From Flavobacteriaceae bacterium UBA5534 (GTDB lineage: Bacteria > Bacteroidota > Bacteroidia > Flavobacteriales > Flavobacteriaceae), in assembly GCA_002426015.1 (NCBI GenBank), contig DINS01000023.1, positions 1 through 14,168 on the forward strand: 14,168 nucleotides of DNA, in the 5' to 3' direction. Of this stretch, positions 1-7,543 are shown piece by piece (positions within the stretch are counted from its first letter, which is position 1; every line of letters begins with the position of its first letter). The position numbers and the translations under genes are program-made. The notes beneath the pieces were generated by a model. That model was not told the DNA's origin, did not search any database, and saw nothing but the letters and a program-made list of their open reading frames with translations.

Positions 1-30
1 CTGCATTTGTGGGAGAGTAGGTCGTCGCCT
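1..30 (+). rRNA. rrf: 5S ribosomal RNA, 3' end (partial)
   Basis: The first 30 bases match the closing part of a bacterial 5S rRNA: the GGGAGAGTAGG segment of helices IV/V, followed by the GTCGTCGCC strand that closes helix I. The rest lies upstream of the window, so this is the tail of a + strand rRNA operon. A strong hairpin with a T-run follows within 10 bases, as expected for the last gene of such an operon. The exact 3' end (about 28 to 31) cannot be fixed because the 5' pairing strand is not visible. Confidence 0.85.
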
Positions 31-38
31 TTTTTGAG

Positions 39-75
39 AGCCCTTCATGAAAACATGGAGGGCTTTTTGTTTTTA
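39..75 (+). terminator. Terminator of the rRNA operon
   Basis: An 11-base-pair stem (39-49 with 54-64, one T-G pair) closes an AAAA loop and is followed by TTTTGTTTTT. This is a textbook intrinsic terminator directly after the 5S rRNA. Confidence 0.9.
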
Positions 76-97
76 ATCACACTCCAAATTTTAAACA

Positions 98-137
98 TAA
101 AAAAATCCAACAATATAATAATTGTTGGATTTTTTTT
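98..137. terminator. Bidirectional terminator between convergent units
   Basis: ATCCAACAAT (105-114) pairs with ATTGTTGGAT (121-130). A-runs precede it and T-runs follow it, so it can end transcription on either strand. It lies 3' of the DUF6095 gene on the - strand and 3' of the 5S rRNA on the + strand. It probably ends the murQ transcript. Confidence 0.8.
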
Positions 138-155
138 ACTTTATTAAAACCGCCA

Positions 156-386
156 CTATTTTTTAAACATACTATCCATTATGATTTTTAAACCTCTAAA
201 GGCAAAATAAATTGCCAATCCGCAAATGATGAGCCCTATAATCATAACAAGAATATAAGTCGATTTTTCTTGATTGCTAAATGCCATATAAAGTATGGTT
301 GGTCCTAAAAACATAAATGCAAGGCTTATACCCATATTTTTTAGCCCTTTGACAAGAAGTTCTTTATTGGTTCTATTTGGCTCCAT
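156..386 (-). CDS. DUF6095 family small membrane protein
   Basis: This 76-residue protein has two hydrophobic helices (about residues 18-36 and 44-65) joined by a short polar turn, with lysines at both ends. It should therefore be a small two-pass inner-membrane protein. The sequence resembles the Flavobacteriaceae family DUF6095, which has no known function; that assignment is from memory. Its start codon lies inside the 3' end of murQ (14-base overlap), so the two genes are co-transcribed and probably translationally coupled. It is the last gene before the bidirectional terminator. The link with murQ hints at an envelope role, but nothing in the protein shows an enzymatic function. Confidence 0.85.
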   Translation of the reverse strand: MEPNRTNKELLVKGLKNMGISLAFMFLGPTILYMAFSNQEKSTYILVMIIGLIICGLAIYFAFRGLKIIMDSMFKK

Positions 387-1194
387 AAGTATAATTTTGA
401 ATTGCTGACCTCACATTCTTGTGAGTTTCCAAAAGCTTTTGCGCTTCTTCTTTTTTAATATTCAACTCTTTCATTAGCATTTTGATGCCTCTATCTACGA
501 GTTTATTATTACTCAATTGCATATCGACCATTTTATTGCCTTTGATATGACCTAATTGAATCATAGAAGCAGTTGAAATCATATTTAAAACTAATTTTTG
601 TGCTGTACCAGCTTTCATACGAGAACTACCAGTAACGAATTCAGGTCCTACTATAACTTCAATTGGGAATTGAGCTGTTTGTGATAATGGGCTATTGTGA
701 TTACAAGTTATACAGCCTGTTACAATATTGTTTTTATTACAATGTTGTAAAGCTGAAATTACATATGGCGTTGTCCCTGAAGCTGCAATACCTATAACAA
801 CATCATTTGGATTGATATTATATTTTTTTAAATCTTCCCAGCCTTGAGTTGTTGAGTCTTCGGCAAATTCAACAGCTTTTCGAATGGCTGAATCTCCACC
901 AGCTATTAAACCAATAACCATATCATGTGACACTCCAAATGTTGGTGGGCACTCTGATGCATCTACAATGCCTAAACGACCACTTGTACCTGCTCCTATA
1001 TAGAATAATCGCCCGCCAGATTTTAGTTTTGGTACTATTTGATTAACCAGAGTTTCTATTTGAGGTATTGCCTTTTCTACAGCAAATGGAACGGTTTTAT
1101 CCTCTGTATTGATATTAGTAAGAAGTTCAGCGACATTCATTTGTTCTAAATGATTGTAGCTAGAATCTTGTTCGGTTGTTTTTGTAAATTGCAT
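373..1194 (-). CDS. murQ: N-acetylmuramic acid 6-phosphate etherase
   Basis: MurQ cleaves the D-lactyl ether of MurNAc-6-phosphate to give GlcNAc-6-phosphate, a cytoplasmic step in recovering cell-wall sugars. The 273-residue protein has the SIS sugar-isomerase fold signature GAGTSGRLG (about 67-75). The family motif DASECPPTFG follows, with catalytic Glu81 (E. coli Glu83). A second conserved Glu112 sits in EFAEDSTTQGW (E. coli Glu114). The SSRMKAGTAQK motif, also typical, is present. Length is normal for the family. The gene overlaps the downstream DUF6095 gene and is 128 bases after the DUF4249 gene; that gap holds a structured repeat. A TATTTTTG box (1199-1206) is only 4 bases from the start codon, so its use as a promoter is doubtful. 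I see no anhMurNAc kinase or transporter nearby. Confidence 0.96.
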   Translation of the reverse strand: MQFTKTTEQDSSYNHLEQMNVAELLTNINTEDKTVPFAVEKAIPQIETLVNQIVPKLKSGGRLFYIGAGTSGRLGIVDASECPPTFGVSHDMVIGLIAGGDSAIRKAVEFAEDSTTQGWEDLKKYNINPNDVVIGIAASGTTPYVISALQHCNKNNIVTGCITCNHNSPLSQTAQFPIEVIVGPEFVTGSSRMKAGTAQKLVLNMISTASMIQLGHIKGNKMVDMQLSNNKLVDRGIKMLMKELNIKKEEAQKLLETHKNVRSAIQNYTYGAK

Positions 1195-1220
1195 GATTCA
1201 AAAATACGAATTTTTGGTAT

Positions 1221-1319
1221 GCGTTAGTGATGGTAGCGACATCCTTTTGCGCTTTTTTTACAAAAGATATAGCGAACAGCACGACACTTTGAACATTAAA
1301 GTGAAAAAGTGTAACGCCC
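1221..1319. repeat. Structured intergenic element, probable dispersed flavobacterial repeat
   Basis: The element fills the gap between the DUF4249 gene and murQ. Its ends are complementary: GCGTTA (1221-1226) and TAACGC (1312-1317). Inside lie two more hairpins: CTTTTG (1244-1249) with CAAAAG (1261-1266), and CACTTT (1285-1290) with AAAGTG (1298-1303). The whole can fold as a closed multi-arm structure. Read on the - strand it runs GGGCGTTAC, then CGCTATATCTTTT, then AAAGGATGTCGCTACCATC, then CTAACGC. From memory, this layout recurs between genes in many Flavobacteriaceae genomes. The folding is visible here; its repeat status is recollection. Function is unknown. Confidence 0.6.
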
Positions 1320-1322
1320 AAA

Positions 1323-2138
1323 TTATTGTACTGTATAAATTAATTCTGCTACTTCGGAAAGTCTAAAATAACCTAAAGGAAAATTATTGGGATTTGATTG
1401 ATTGATACAGTTGCCTCGTATAGTAGCTGGCTGTGTTTCGAAAGGACCTCCTCCTTCTTCGCTGTTTTGCTGTAAAAGTATAAACATAAACTCATAAAAA
1501 CGTTCAGAAACTCCATAATTACGAATAATTACTTGGTCTCCAGCTTCTAATTCTGCTTCAGTGTAAAATCCGAAAATTTGATTGCCGTTAGTGAATTCAT
1601 CTTCATAAACTTCTAGAGTTGGAATAACTGGAATATCACTAATGAACTCAAAAAAATAATAGTTTTCCTCATCTTCTGGATCTGTATAATAAGCTTTGAG
1701 TTCGGTTTCAGTACCTGAAAAACCTCCATTATCATTTTGTTCTACAAAATCTATATTTACAACAGATTTTAAAGTTTCAGTGGCTGTGTATGTCTCTCCA
1801 TTGTAAATTATTGTAAGGATATAGGTTTGATTAATTACAGGAACAAAAGTTGTATTTCTATAAACCCCTGAATTGCCTTCTTCGATAAAATTAAAAGTAT
1901 TGCTATTACTATCTGAAACAGAAACAATTGCTCCATTTGCTGGAGGTACAGATGTGTTAAAATATGGAGCAGTTAGTGAGAGTTTAATTTGTTGCTCATT
2001 GCCAATAGTGCCTTTAAACCAATTGATAGATGCATCGATAACGAGTTTTGGTTCTGCTGTATTGAGATTGACATCTATTACATCTTCACATGAAGTTGTA
2101 AAAACTATTAGTAATATGTATAAAAAATAATTTTTCAT
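1323..2138 (-). CDS. DUF4249 domain outer-membrane lipoprotein
   Basis: This 271-residue protein starts with a lipoprotein signal peptide. A hydrophobic stretch ends in FTTSC, so Cys17 should be lipidated. The next residues, EDVID, are acidic. An acidic stretch after the cysteine is known to act as a surface-export signal for Bacteroidota lipoproteins, so the protein may face outward; that part is inference. The body is rich in beta-strand patterns and Asn, Thr and Glu, and matches DUF4249, a Bacteroidota family of unknown function. It starts 3 bases after the TonB-receptor gene stops, so the pair is one operon. By analogy with SusC/SusD pairs it may be the accessory lipoprotein of that receptor, although it is not a SusD homologue. 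Substrate unknown. Confidence 0.88.
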   Translation of the reverse strand: MKNYFLYILLIVFTTSCEDVIDVNLNTAEPKLVIDASINWFKGTIGNEQQIKLSLTAPYFNTSVPPANGAIVSVSDSNSNTFNFIEEGNSGVYRNTTFVPVINQTYILTIIYNGETYTATETLKSVVNIDFVEQNDNGGFSGTETELKAYYTDPEDEENYYFFEFISDIPVIPTLEVYEDEFTNGNQIFGFYTEAELEAGDQVIIRNYGVSERFYEFMFILLQQNSEEGGGPFETQPATIRGNCINQSNPNNFPLGYFRLSEVAELIYTVQ

Positions 2139-2141
2139 GTC

Positions 2142-4520
2142 TTAAAATTTAAAATTATAAGAAACTGATGGTATGATTCCGAATATTGCTAACCGTAAAG
2201 CTTCATTATTACCAGTATTTCGGTTTTCTCTGAATGAAATAGATGCTGCATTACGTCTGTTATAAAGATTATAAATGCCAAATACCCATTCGCCTTTCCA
2301 ACGTTTAGTGGTGTTTGGATTTGGATTATAATTAGCTGATATATCCAAGCGATGATAAGTTGGTAATCGACTTGAATTTCTGGCTTCATAATTAGGTATA
2401 GTTATGCCATTGTACTCATATTGTCCATTAGGATAAGTAGTAGGTTGACCAGTTTGAAACAAGAAATTACTATTAAAAGTCCATTTTTTGTTTAGTTGGT
2501 AACTTCCTGTTATTGAAATATCATGGGTTTTATCGTAAGGTGTACGATACCAATTACTATTATTTATTCCTGTTTCTATTGGAGTTCGTCCTTGTGTTTG
2601 CTGTTCTGATTTTGATAAAGTATATGCAATCCAACCTTTGAAATCACCTTCATTTTTTTTGAACAATATTTCTAATCCGTATGCTCTAGCTTTACCATTT
2701 AAAATAACTTGTTCGATAGCGTTATTAGCTATTAAATTAGCTCCATCAATGTAATCTATTCTATTTTTAATGGTTTTATAAAAACTTTCAACTTCTAAAG
2801 AATAGACATTATCATTAAAGGTCTTAAAATAGCCTATTGCAAATTGGTCGAGTAATTGAGGTTTTACATATTTTCCGCTAGGTGTCCAAACATCAAGTGG
2901 TGTAGGAGAACTTGTATTGGATAGTAAATGTAGGTATTGACTCATACGATTATAACTTGCTTTAATTGATGACTCATCATTAAGCTGATAAGCTAGAGAA
3001 AAACGAGGCTCAATATTTGAAAACGATTTTATAACATCACTACGTTTAAAAGTTTCAACACCTATTGGCTCTGCCTTTTCATAAATTTGAAGCTCTTCGT
3101 TAAATACTACAGGATTATCGTTTTGATATATGTTGAGTTCATCTTGTCCTAGTCTTAAAAAGGAACTGAAACGAACACCATAGCTTATTGCCAATTTTTT
3201 AGATAGTTGATGTTCTGCGTCGATATAAATAGCGTTTTCTAATGCGAATTTATCTATCAACTTAAATGGGTTTAGCCCAGAAGTAGGTGTAGATGGTTGA
3301 ATATCACCAGGATTGAATTTGTAATAGATGCTATTTAAACCATATTCAAGCTTAAAATCTGTATTGATATAGTGTTTAAAATCGTATTTAAAATTGAAGT
3401 TTTGAATTCCAGAATCCCAATTAAACTCTACAAAATTTAATTTTAAACCATAATAATAATCTGAATAAATAAGAGAAGCATTTGAAAACAACTTATCAGA
3501 AAACAGATGATTCCATCTAAAATTCACTACAGTATTTCCGTAGGTGTTTTCAAAACTATCAGAAATTGAAAACACATCTCTTCCAAAATAGCCAGACAAG
3601 TAAATGTTGTTATTTTGATTGATTTTATAACTCAATTTTGTGTTTAAGTCATAGAAGTATGCAATGTTATCAATATCAAACAATGGTAAAAACAGATGTG
3701 CGTAACTGCTTCGTCCACCAAATAAAAAGGAACCTTTCTCTTTTTTAATTGGACCTTCAGCTAATAATCTGCTAGATACAATTCCTATCCCTCCATTCAT
3801 GTGAAATTCATTACTATTTCCTTCTTTTTGATAAATATCTAATACAGAAGAAACACGTCCACCATATTTTGCAGGAATACCTCCTTTATACAATTTTAAA
3901 TCTTTAATAGCATCTGGATTAAAAACAGAAAAGAAGCCAAATAAATGAGAGGAGTTAAATATTGTTGCTTCATCCAATAAGATTAAATTTTGATCAACTG
4001 CACCACCACGAACATTAAACCCAGATGATCCTTCTCCTGCGTTAGTAACTCCTGGTAAAAGAGTGAGCGATTTAATAACATCGACTTCACCTAAAACCAC
4101 TGGAATTTGTTTTATGGTGGAAATGGTGAGCGAATTGACACTCATTTGAGGTTTTTTTATATTTAATTTTTCAACATCTTCTTTAATGATTATTTCATCT
4201 AATACTTCAGAGGATTCAGTTAACTTATAATTAATAGTTTTATTTTCTGTTAGAAGAATTGTTTCTGTAATGGTTGTGAACCCTAAATAACTAACTTGAA
4301 TCTTATAAGTGCCTTGCGGAATTGTAATGGAATAAAAACCATATTCATTAGTAGTTGTTCCTGTTTGAAGCTCTGGGAAAATGATATTAACACCAATTAA
4401 AGTTTCGTTACTACTTTGATCAGTGATTGTTCCATTTATAGTGAATTTTTCTTGCCCAAATGTTTGCCAACTGAATGATGAAAGAAAGAGTAATAGAACA
4501 ATTCTTGAAATGAGATTCAT
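2142..4520 (-). CDS. TonB-dependent outer-membrane receptor with carboxypeptidase-like N-terminal domain
   Basis: This 792-residue receptor has four parts. There is a signal peptide (about 1-23). A carboxypeptidase-regulatory-like beta-sandwich (about 26-112, including NGTITDQSSNETLIGVNI and the YGFYSITIP turn) follows. Next is a plug domain (about 118-232, with GFNVRGGAVDQNLILLDE and GGIPAKYGGRVSSVLDI). The last part is a 22-strand-type beta-barrel ending in the aromatic NFKF, typical of BamA-inserted proteins. Such receptors import ligands across the outer membrane using TonB/ExbBD energy. Nothing in the sequence fixes the ligand. It forms a two-gene unit with the DUF4249 lipoprotein downstream. 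An intrinsic terminator separates it from the upstream isocitrate dehydrogenase gene, so its promoter must lie in the last 30 to 50 bases before the start; I cannot identify it confidently. Confidence 0.93.
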   Translation of the reverse strand: MNLISRIVLLLFLSSFSWQTFGQEKFTINGTITDQSSNETLIGVNIIFPELQTGTTTNEYGFYSITIPQGTYKIQVSYLGFTTITETILLTENKTINYKLTESSEVLDEIIIKEDVEKLNIKKPQMSVNSLTISTIKQIPVVLGEVDVIKSLTLLPGVTNAGEGSSGFNVRGGAVDQNLILLDEATIFNSSHLFGFFSVFNPDAIKDLKLYKGGIPAKYGGRVSSVLDIYQKEGNSNEFHMNGGIGIVSSRLLAEGPIKKEKGSFLFGGRSSYAHLFLPLFDIDNIAYFYDLNTKLSYKINQNNNIYLSGYFGRDVFSISDSFENTYGNTVVNFRWNHLFSDKLFSNASLIYSDYYYGLKLNFVEFNWDSGIQNFNFKYDFKHYINTDFKLEYGLNSIYYKFNPGDIQPSTPTSGLNPFKLIDKFALENAIYIDAEHQLSKKLAISYGVRFSSFLRLGQDELNIYQNDNPVVFNEELQIYEKAEPIGVETFKRSDVIKSFSNIEPRFSLAYQLNDESSIKASYNRMSQYLHLLSNTSSPTPLDVWTPSGKYVKPQLLDQFAIGYFKTFNDNVYSLEVESFYKTIKNRIDYIDGANLIANNAIEQVILNGKARAYGLEILFKKNEGDFKGWIAYTLSKSEQQTQGRTPIETGINNSNWYRTPYDKTHDISITGSYQLNKKWTFNSNFLFQTGQPTTYPNGQYEYNGITIPNYEARNSSRLPTYHRLDISANYNPNPNTTKRWKGEWVFGIYNLYNRRNAASISFRENRNTGNNEALRLAIFGIIPSVSYNFKF

Positions 4521-4537
4521 TTAATGCAATTATTTTT

Positions 4538-4574
4538 TATTAAAAAAGCTCCGTAAATATACGGAGCTTTATAA
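4538..4574 (-). terminator. icd: Terminator of the isocitrate dehydrogenase gene
   Basis: AAAGCTCCGT (4545-4554) pairs perfectly with ACGGAGCTTT (4561-4570) around a six-base loop. On the - strand it is followed by a run of six T. It lies about 47 bases after the icd stop codon and just upstream of the TonB-receptor gene, separating the two units. Confidence 0.88.
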
Positions 4575-4616
4575 TTATTTGTTTAATATTTAACAAAAAC
4601 AATTAAACAATACTTA

Positions 4617-6848
4617 TTATTTTCCTTTGTTTTCAAGCAAAGAATTTAATGTTTGACTTGGTCGCATTGCGTTACTTACTAATGTTTCGTTAGGTTCATA
4701 ATAGCCGCCAATGTTTACAGGTTTACCTTGTACACTATTTAATTCGTTTACAATTTTGCTCTCATTGGCTTTTAAAACTTGGTGAAGTGTCATAAATTCA
4801 GCTTTAAGTTCAGCATCTAAATTTTGATTGGCTAATGCTTCAGCCCAATATAAAGCCAAATAAAAGTGACTTCCTCTGTTGTCTAATTCACCAGCTTTAC
4901 GAGATGGAGATTTACCAGTATCAAGAAGTTTCCCAGTTGCATCATCTAAAGTATCAGCTAAAATTTGTGCTTTTGGATTTTTATTAGCTACTGCTAAATG
5001 CTCTAAAGACACTGCAAGTGCTAAAAATTCACCAAGTGAATCCCAACGTAAATGATTTTCTTCTACAAATTGTTCGACGTGTTTTGGTGCCGAACCACCT
5101 GCTCCAGTTTCAAATAATCCACCACCATTCATCAATGGTACTATAGATAACATTTTTGCACTTGTACCTAATTCTAGAATAGGGAATAGGTCTGTTAAAT
5201 AATCACGTAATACGTTTCCTGTAACAGAAATTGTGTCTTTTCCTTCTTTAATACGTTCTAATGTAAAATGTGTAGCTTCAATTGGCGATAAAATTCTGAT
5301 ATCTAAACCAGATGTATCATGATTAGGTAAGTATGAATTTACTTTTTTAATTAATTCGGCATCATGAGCTCTATTTTTATCTAACCAAAAAACAGCAGGA
5401 GTTTGAGATGCTCTTGCTCTCGTTACTGCCAATTTTATCCAATCTTGAATTGGAGCATCTTTTACCTGACACATTCTCCAAATATCACCAGCTTCAACAG
5501 TATGCTCAATTAAAACATTGCCTGCAGCATCGATTACTTGAATTTTTCCATTTGATGAAATTTCAAAAGTTTTATCGTGAGATCCATATTCTTCAGCTTT
5601 TTGAGCCATTAGCCCAACATTAGGAACTGTTCCCATTGTTGTAGGGTCGAATGCGCCATGTTTTTTACAGAAATCGATAGTGGCAGTATAAACACCTGCA
5701 TAACTACTATCTGGAATAACTGCTTTTGTATCTTGTTGTTTACCTTCAGTATTCCACATTTGGCCAGAAGTACGAATCATTGCTGGCATTGAAGCATCAA
5801 TAATAACATCACTTGGTACATGTAAATTGGTAATTCCTTTATCAGAATTTACCATAGCTAAACTTGGACCATTTTTGAATGCTACATTGATATCAGCTTC
5901 TATTTCTTTACGTTTTGCTTCAGGTAATTCCTGAAGTTTAGAAACTAAATTTCCAAATCCGTTATTAACATCAACACCAATTTCTTCTAGTGTTTGTCCA
6001 TGTTTTTTAAATACATCAGCAAAAAATATGCGCACAGCATGACCAAAAATAATTGGATCAGATACTTTCATCATTGTTGCTTTCATATGTAATGAAAACA
6101 AAACGCCAGTATCTTTTGCATCTTTAACTTGTTCTTCTAAAAAGCTTAATAATGCCTTTTTATTCATAACAGTTGCATCAATAATTTCACCAGCAAGTAA
6201 TGCAATATTTTCTTTTAATACTGTAGAATTACCATTGTTGTCTGAATGAACTATCTTAACACTTGTAGGATTTGTAAGGGTAACTGATTTTTCGTTATGG
6301 CAAAAATCACCATGAGCCATAGTCGCTACGTGTGTTTTTGAATCTGATGACCATTTACCCATTGAATGTGGATGCTTTTTTGCATAATTTTTTACAGCCT
6401 TTGGTGCACGTCTGTCTGAATTTCCTTCACGTAAAACAGGATTTACAGCACTACCTTTAATTTTATCGTAACGCTGTCTTATGTCTTTTTCAGTGTCTGT
6501 TTTTGGTTCATCAGGGAAATTAGGAAGCTTAAAACCTTGAGATTGTAATTCGCTGATAGCTTCTTTTAGTTGAGGAACAGAAGCACTAATGTTTGGCAAT
6601 TTTATAATATTAGCTTCAGGGCTTTTTGCTAAATCACCCAATTCAGCCAATGCGTCTGAAATTTTTTGGCTTTCTGATAGATAATCAGGAAAATTTGCTA
6701 AAATTCTTCCTGCTAACGATATGTCTCTAGTTTCGACATTGATTGCAGAAGATTTTGTGAATGATTGTATGATTGGTAACAGAGAATATGTTGCTAATGC
6801 TGGTGCTTCATCTGTTTTTGTATAAATAATAGTTGATGTTTTTGACAT
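4617..6848 (-). CDS. icd: Monomeric NADP-dependent isocitrate dehydrogenase
   Basis: The enzyme converts isocitrate to 2-oxoglutarate with NADP+ in the TCA cycle. At 743 residues it belongs to the large monomeric (about 80 kDa, IDH-II) class, unrelated in length to the roughly 415-residue dimeric enzyme. Signatures include the N-terminal YTKTDEAPALATYSLLPI, KLPNISASVPQLKEAI (about 82-97) and the substrate-binding segment GNSDRRAPKAVKNYAKKHPH (about 141-160). ISVTGNVLRDYLTDLFPILELGTSAKML and the NGGGLFETGAGGSAPKH stretch are also present. The frame is intact from start to stop. A perfect TATATTTG -7 box lies 40 to 47 bases before the start, and a strong terminator follows the stop. It is therefore a single-gene transcription unit. 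Confidence 0.97.
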   Translation of the reverse strand: MSKTSTIIYTKTDEAPALATYSLLPIIQSFTKSSAINVETRDISLAGRILANFPDYLSESQKISDALAELGDLAKSPEANIIKLPNISASVPQLKEAISELQSQGFKLPNFPDEPKTDTEKDIRQRYDKIKGSAVNPVLREGNSDRRAPKAVKNYAKKHPHSMGKWSSDSKTHVATMAHGDFCHNEKSVTLTNPTSVKIVHSDNNGNSTVLKENIALLAGEIIDATVMNKKALLSFLEEQVKDAKDTGVLFSLHMKATMMKVSDPIIFGHAVRIFFADVFKKHGQTLEEIGVDVNNGFGNLVSKLQELPEAKRKEIEADINVAFKNGPSLAMVNSDKGITNLHVPSDVIIDASMPAMIRTSGQMWNTEGKQQDTKAVIPDSSYAGVYTATIDFCKKHGAFDPTTMGTVPNVGLMAQKAEEYGSHDKTFEISSNGKIQVIDAAGNVLIEHTVEAGDIWRMCQVKDAPIQDWIKLAVTRARASQTPAVFWLDKNRAHDAELIKKVNSYLPNHDTSGLDIRILSPIEATHFTLERIKEGKDTISVTGNVLRDYLTDLFPILELGTSAKMLSIVPLMNGGGLFETGAGGSAPKHVEQFVEENHLRWDSLGEFLALAVSLEHLAVANKNPKAQILADTLDDATGKLLDTGKSPSRKAGELDNRGSHFYLALYWAEALANQNLDAELKAEFMTLHQVLKANESKIVNELNSVQGKPVNIGGYYEPNETLVSNAMRPSQTLNSLLENKGK

Positions 6849-6888
6849 GTATAGTTTAATTTATAGGGATACTTAATTTTAAGGATTA

Positions 6889-6896
6889 CAAATATA
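6889..6896 (-). promoter_or_regulatory. icd: Probable icd promoter, -7 box
   Basis: On the - strand this reads TATATTTG, a full match to the Bacteroidota -7 consensus TAnnTTTG. It would give a leader of about 35 bases before the icd start codon. The -33 region, about 20 bases further upstream, is T-rich but has no exact TTG. Confidence 0.6.
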
Positions 6897-6932
6897 CTAA
6901 ATGAATTAAGGTTTAAAAAGTGGAATACGTAT

Positions 6933-6981
6933 AAAAAACAAAAGCCATATCACGATAGTTAAACTATTCTGACATGGCTTT
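6933..6981 (-). terminator. Directional intrinsic terminator 3' of the gene-free region
   Basis: AAAGCCAT (6941-6948) pairs with ATGGCTTT (6974-6981), with a nested ATAGTT/AACTAT arm (6955-6967). On the - strand the hairpin is followed by TGTTTTTT. The + strand side has no T-run, so it works for transcripts coming from about 7500. No protein gene precedes it there, which implies a non-coding transcript or a dead gene. Confidence 0.75.
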
Positions 6982-7420
6982 CTTCGAAATAGTTTTTACA
7001 GAACCTATTTAACATTGCTGCTAACTTCGGATGGCTGAATTTTCATTCCCACATCTTTTTCAGTTGTTGTAACACCTATTCCAATAAAACATCACATAAC
7101 TTTCAAAATGTATTGACTTGTTACTGTAATGCTTCAGTTTAATTGTTTTTCTTGATGTTTTATAGACTATACGTCGCTTTCGCAATTTATATTCCCTAAA
7201 ACATTGTTTCCTACTTTAGCTTTCACTTTCGTTGTGGCTACTTTTAGAAACTTTCAACTTTACCAGTTACGGCCTGTTAAACATGCGGCACTTTTTAAAG
7301 TATCATGATTTTTCAGTTTGCACGCATACACGTGACACTTAAAAAACCTCAAAAAACAATTTTATAAAGAACGTTACTTTATACGATTATTAGCTCAAAT
7401 TCAATTTTCGACACTGAAAC

Positions 7421-7434
7421 CAACCCAAGGGTTG
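7421..7434. repeat. Small inverted repeat in the gene-free region
   Basis: CAACCC (7421-7426) is followed after two A by GGGTTG (7429-7434). It is the most GC-rich local hairpin near the 5' part of the putative transcript. It has no T-run on the - strand, so it is not a terminator. Confidence 0.5.
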
Positions 7435-7497
7435 TTGCTAAATCGTTTTACTAAAATACAAAACTTTTGTGTTATTTTAATTTTTTTTAAGCATTTA

Positions 7498-7543
7498 GTT
7501 TTCAACGCGTTATCAACCAAAGTTATTAACTTTTGTTCATAAC
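7498..7543. repeat. Cluster of four GTT-N3-AAC 9-mers
   Basis: The 9-mers are GTTTTCAAC (7498), GTTATCAAC (7509), GTTATTAAC (7522) and GTTCATAAC (7535), all on the + strand, with start spacings of 11, 13 and 13. Each has the symmetric form GTT-N3-AAC. They lie directly beyond the rplS terminator next to very AT-rich DNA (7470-7500). Such 9-mers loosely resemble relaxed DnaA boxes (TTATNCACA), but each has at least two mismatches. They might instead be operators of the promoter they overlap. A binding site is inferred, not shown. Confidence 0.5.

Larger units (their letters stand above)
6933..7512 (-). ncRNA. Putative non-coding RNA or eroded gene between rplS and icd
   Basis: This is the only gene-free stretch over 300 bases in the window (6849-7594). 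It is bounded on the - strand by a promoter-like sequence (7518-7545) and a directional terminator (6933-6981), so a transcript of about 570 bases is plausible. Local hairpins are visible. CAACCC/GGGTTG lies at 7421-7434. A 7-pair stem with one bulged A joins 7283-7289 to 7320-7327. AAATAG/CTATTT joins 6987-6992 to 7005-7010. I looked for tmRNA, RNase P RNA, SRP RNA and 6S RNA landmarks and found none. No frame encodes an intact protein: the longest - strand reading frames are about 30 to 50 codons and sit in different frames. It could equally be the remnant of a decayed gene whose terminator survives. Confidence 0.4.

Noticed and set aside
1199..1206. TATTTTTG as the murQ promoter
   Set aside because: The box ends only 4 bases before the ATG and has no -33 partner, so transcription would start at or inside the codon; chance in AT-rich DNA is likely.
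1284..1312. Terminator between the DUF4249 gene and murQ
   Set aside because: The hairpin has no T-run on the - strand, so read-through into murQ is possible.
1873..2130. 85-codon + strand frame opposite the DUF4249 gene
   Set aside because: Antisense shadow of the lipoprotein gene. No promoter or leader supports it.
6985..7440. tmRNA, RNase P RNA, SRP RNA or 6S RNA
   Set aside because: I looked for the tmRNA 5' GGGGCTG and 3' CCA acceptor end, the RNase P GAGGAAAGTC core and the SRP apical loop on both strands and found none. 6S cannot be fully excluded without a covariance search.
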